Assembly: GCA_021399435.1 (NCBI GenBank)
Contig: JAJTUP010000136.1
Span: 1 to 64,000, forward strand
Origin: Diaporthe sp. PMI_573
Lineage: Eukaryota > Ascomycota > Sordariomycetes > Diaporthales > Diaporthaceae
Direction: 5' to 3'
Length of the DNA: 64,000 nucleotides
Shown here one piece after another: positions 62,691 to 64,000 of this stretch. The position numbers were made by a program, and so were the translations under genes. Each line of letters begins with the position of its first letter. Positions within the stretch are counted from its first letter, which is position 1. Under the pieces are notes generated by a model that saw only the letters and a list, made by a program, of their open reading frames with translations, had not been told where the DNA came from and made no database searches.

Positions 62691-63706
62691 AAGCTTTAAC
62701 TATTCCCTAATTTACGGTTCTGGATAAAATTCCCTTCTCATCATATTTATGCGGATGATGCTCTCACCGTGGAAATGTCCTGGATTCAAAGAGTAATTAA
62801 AACCGTTTTTTCTTCATCTTTGGTTCGAGCCGCAGGATCCAGGTTAACTACCTACTGGAGTCAGGAACCGGATTTATTTCAGGTCATCTTCAAAGGAACT
62901 GACCTGGGTTTTCCACAAAGACGGGAAATGGGTACTCAATACTATCTCCCCGGCTTTCTTTCACAGGGCTGACATCTACCCGGAAGATAGAGAATATGAT
63001 CTCGTAGCATATGGAGAAGAACACCTCGCTCAAAACTGCCGTGGCTGAAATCTCCGCACCGCATTTCAGCTGAAATTTTGCTCGGGCAGTTATTAGACCG
63101 TTTTGATTGGCGCGGCGGAGAAAGTCGGGTAGGGTCAATGCGGAGCTGAATGCTGGAGCGTGTTCAAAATCCCGCAGCATGCTGGCCCTTATGTCAGCGT
63201 TTGCCAGTCCCAACTACTTACTTGGTTGGTGCCAGCAGGGAGCACCAAACCAAAAACAGAAACTGGGAGATCCAGGTGGCCGGGTCGCCACAGTAGTCTT
63301 GGGGCACCTTCTCGTCAAACCCTGCACGGAGACACCGGTACGTGACCGGTTACTGGTCGTTGCGCCCGTGGGCCCCCAACAAGGGTGTTATGCTGCAGCG
63401 CCTGACGCGTGACGAGCTCGCGCACGGGAGGTGGCACAGTAGGCCTCACGCATAACCCACACTACAAATGGGCCTCGCATGTCCAGTCTTTCAACTACTG
63501 TACCTCGTTGTCCCTAAGTCTGGGGCTCAGCTCTCTGTTTTATCTTTACCTTTTTATGCTCTACCAGCAGGAATATTGGCATTTTGTCTCTCCAACAGAC
63601 TCGGCACTGCCTCGTACTACACGCGCCGTTCGACCGCCCGCCTCATATTGGGCCTCGCGTTCTACCGCACTGGGCCCTGAGCAGAGACACAAAGTGACAA
63701 ACAACC
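62691..63706. other. No gene recognised; promoter region of the Dicer-like gene at right
   Basis: Includes a small hairpin (TTGGTGC/GCACCAA near 63,227-63,250). No coding motif on either strand. Confidence 0.45.
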
Positions 63707-63954
63707 ATGGCACATTATAGCGACTCGTCTCGACCCTCCGATGATCTCAGTGATATTACCAACGAGGCCTTGGCAACCGAGGGTCGATTAAGCTCATCAT
63801 GGCAAGACGAATCTGATCGAGACGAGAACCCCGCAGGACAGCCAAAGGATCCTATCAGTATCACTGCAAGGGCATACCAGTTTGAGATGCTCGAGGCATC
63901 ACTCAAAGAGAATGTCATTGTTGTGATGGATACTGGGAGTGGGAAGACCCAAGT
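63707..63954 (+). CDS. Dicer-like RNase III helicase, first exon (gene continues beyond window)
   Basis: The ATG at 63,707 sits in a good context (CAACCATGG). 82 codons plus two bases end at a GTAAGC donor (63,955). After a disordered acidic start comes [20 protein letters not shown] and [12 protein letters not shown]: the Q-like motif and Walker A of the Dicer helicase domain, as in fungal Dicer-like proteins, which cut double-stranded RNA to make siRNAs and restrain viruses and transposons. DEAD-box helicases of the RIG-I type share this start, but the spacing fits Dicer best. The remaining domains are outside the window. Confidence 0.72.
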
Positions 63955-64000
63955 GTAAGCTGCTCAATGTCAAGACAGCGTCCTTCGCGCTAATTTGTCG

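Overview
The window looks like a transposon-rich stretch of a filamentous ascomycete genome (Pezizomycotina). The evidence is short GT-AG introns (about 50-100 bp) and a set of families typical of that group: DUF3176, 2EXR, Clr5, APSES/Mbp1, Est1-like, a class I terpene cyclase and the start of a Dicer-like gene. All calls come from reading the sequence and its translations by eye; no database search was possible.

Layout. 1-996 is the 5' end of a Ty3/gypsy element on the minus strand, running off the window edge. A decayed hAT transposase (1.6-2.9 kb) and a broken terpene cyclase gene (3.4-4.9 kb) follow, then an intact two-exon DUF3176 membrane-protein gene (5.2-7.4 kb, minus). From 8 to 18.8 kb the DNA is a patchwork of hAT pieces, small TIR elements with 5-bp target duplications, an odd tRNA-like gene and gene scraps. 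It includes one apparently intact three-exon hAT element (13,460-16,441) with 15-bp TIRs. A complete chromodomain-bearing Ty3/gypsy element lies at 21,128-26,929, in opposite orientation to the copy at position 1. A Tc1-type remnant (27.5-28.5 kb) and a small intact MADS-like gene (28.9-29.2 kb) follow.

Two hypothetical genes (29.8-31.1 and 32.2-33.4 kb, minus) precede a split, head-to-head hAT (33.8-36.2 kb), a decayed cysteine-rich gene, an intact 197-aa gene (38.4-39.0 kb) and a Ty1/copia integrase fragment (39.2-40.9 kb). The block at 40.9-45.5 kb looks like ordinary gene space: a minus-strand gene whose frame fuses an APSES/Mbp1 DNA-binding domain to a coiled-coil/His-Cys protein, and a divergent plus-strand LYR-like gene. 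At about 48.22 kb a 5'-truncated carboxylesterase and a 5'-truncated Est1-like gene meet head to head. Further on are a TPR-2EXR gene with a frameshift at an A16 tract, a Pif1-like helicase remnant, a Clr5 fragment, a gag-like gene cut by another hAT (57.5-59.9 kb), an ankyrin fragment, a second and broken MADS-like copy (62.3 kb), and the first exon of a Dicer-like gene at the right edge.

The most informative signals are in the full gypsy element. It has an 11-nt self-priming PBS complementary to its own LTR, as in Tf1/sushi elements, and a textbook -1 frameshift cassette between gag and pol: a G GGA AAC heptamer, a 4-nt spacer and a perfect 10-bp hairpin. Other points worth a second look are the APSES fusion, the rearranged tRNA-like gene, and hAT pieces whose breakpoints suggest internal inversions.
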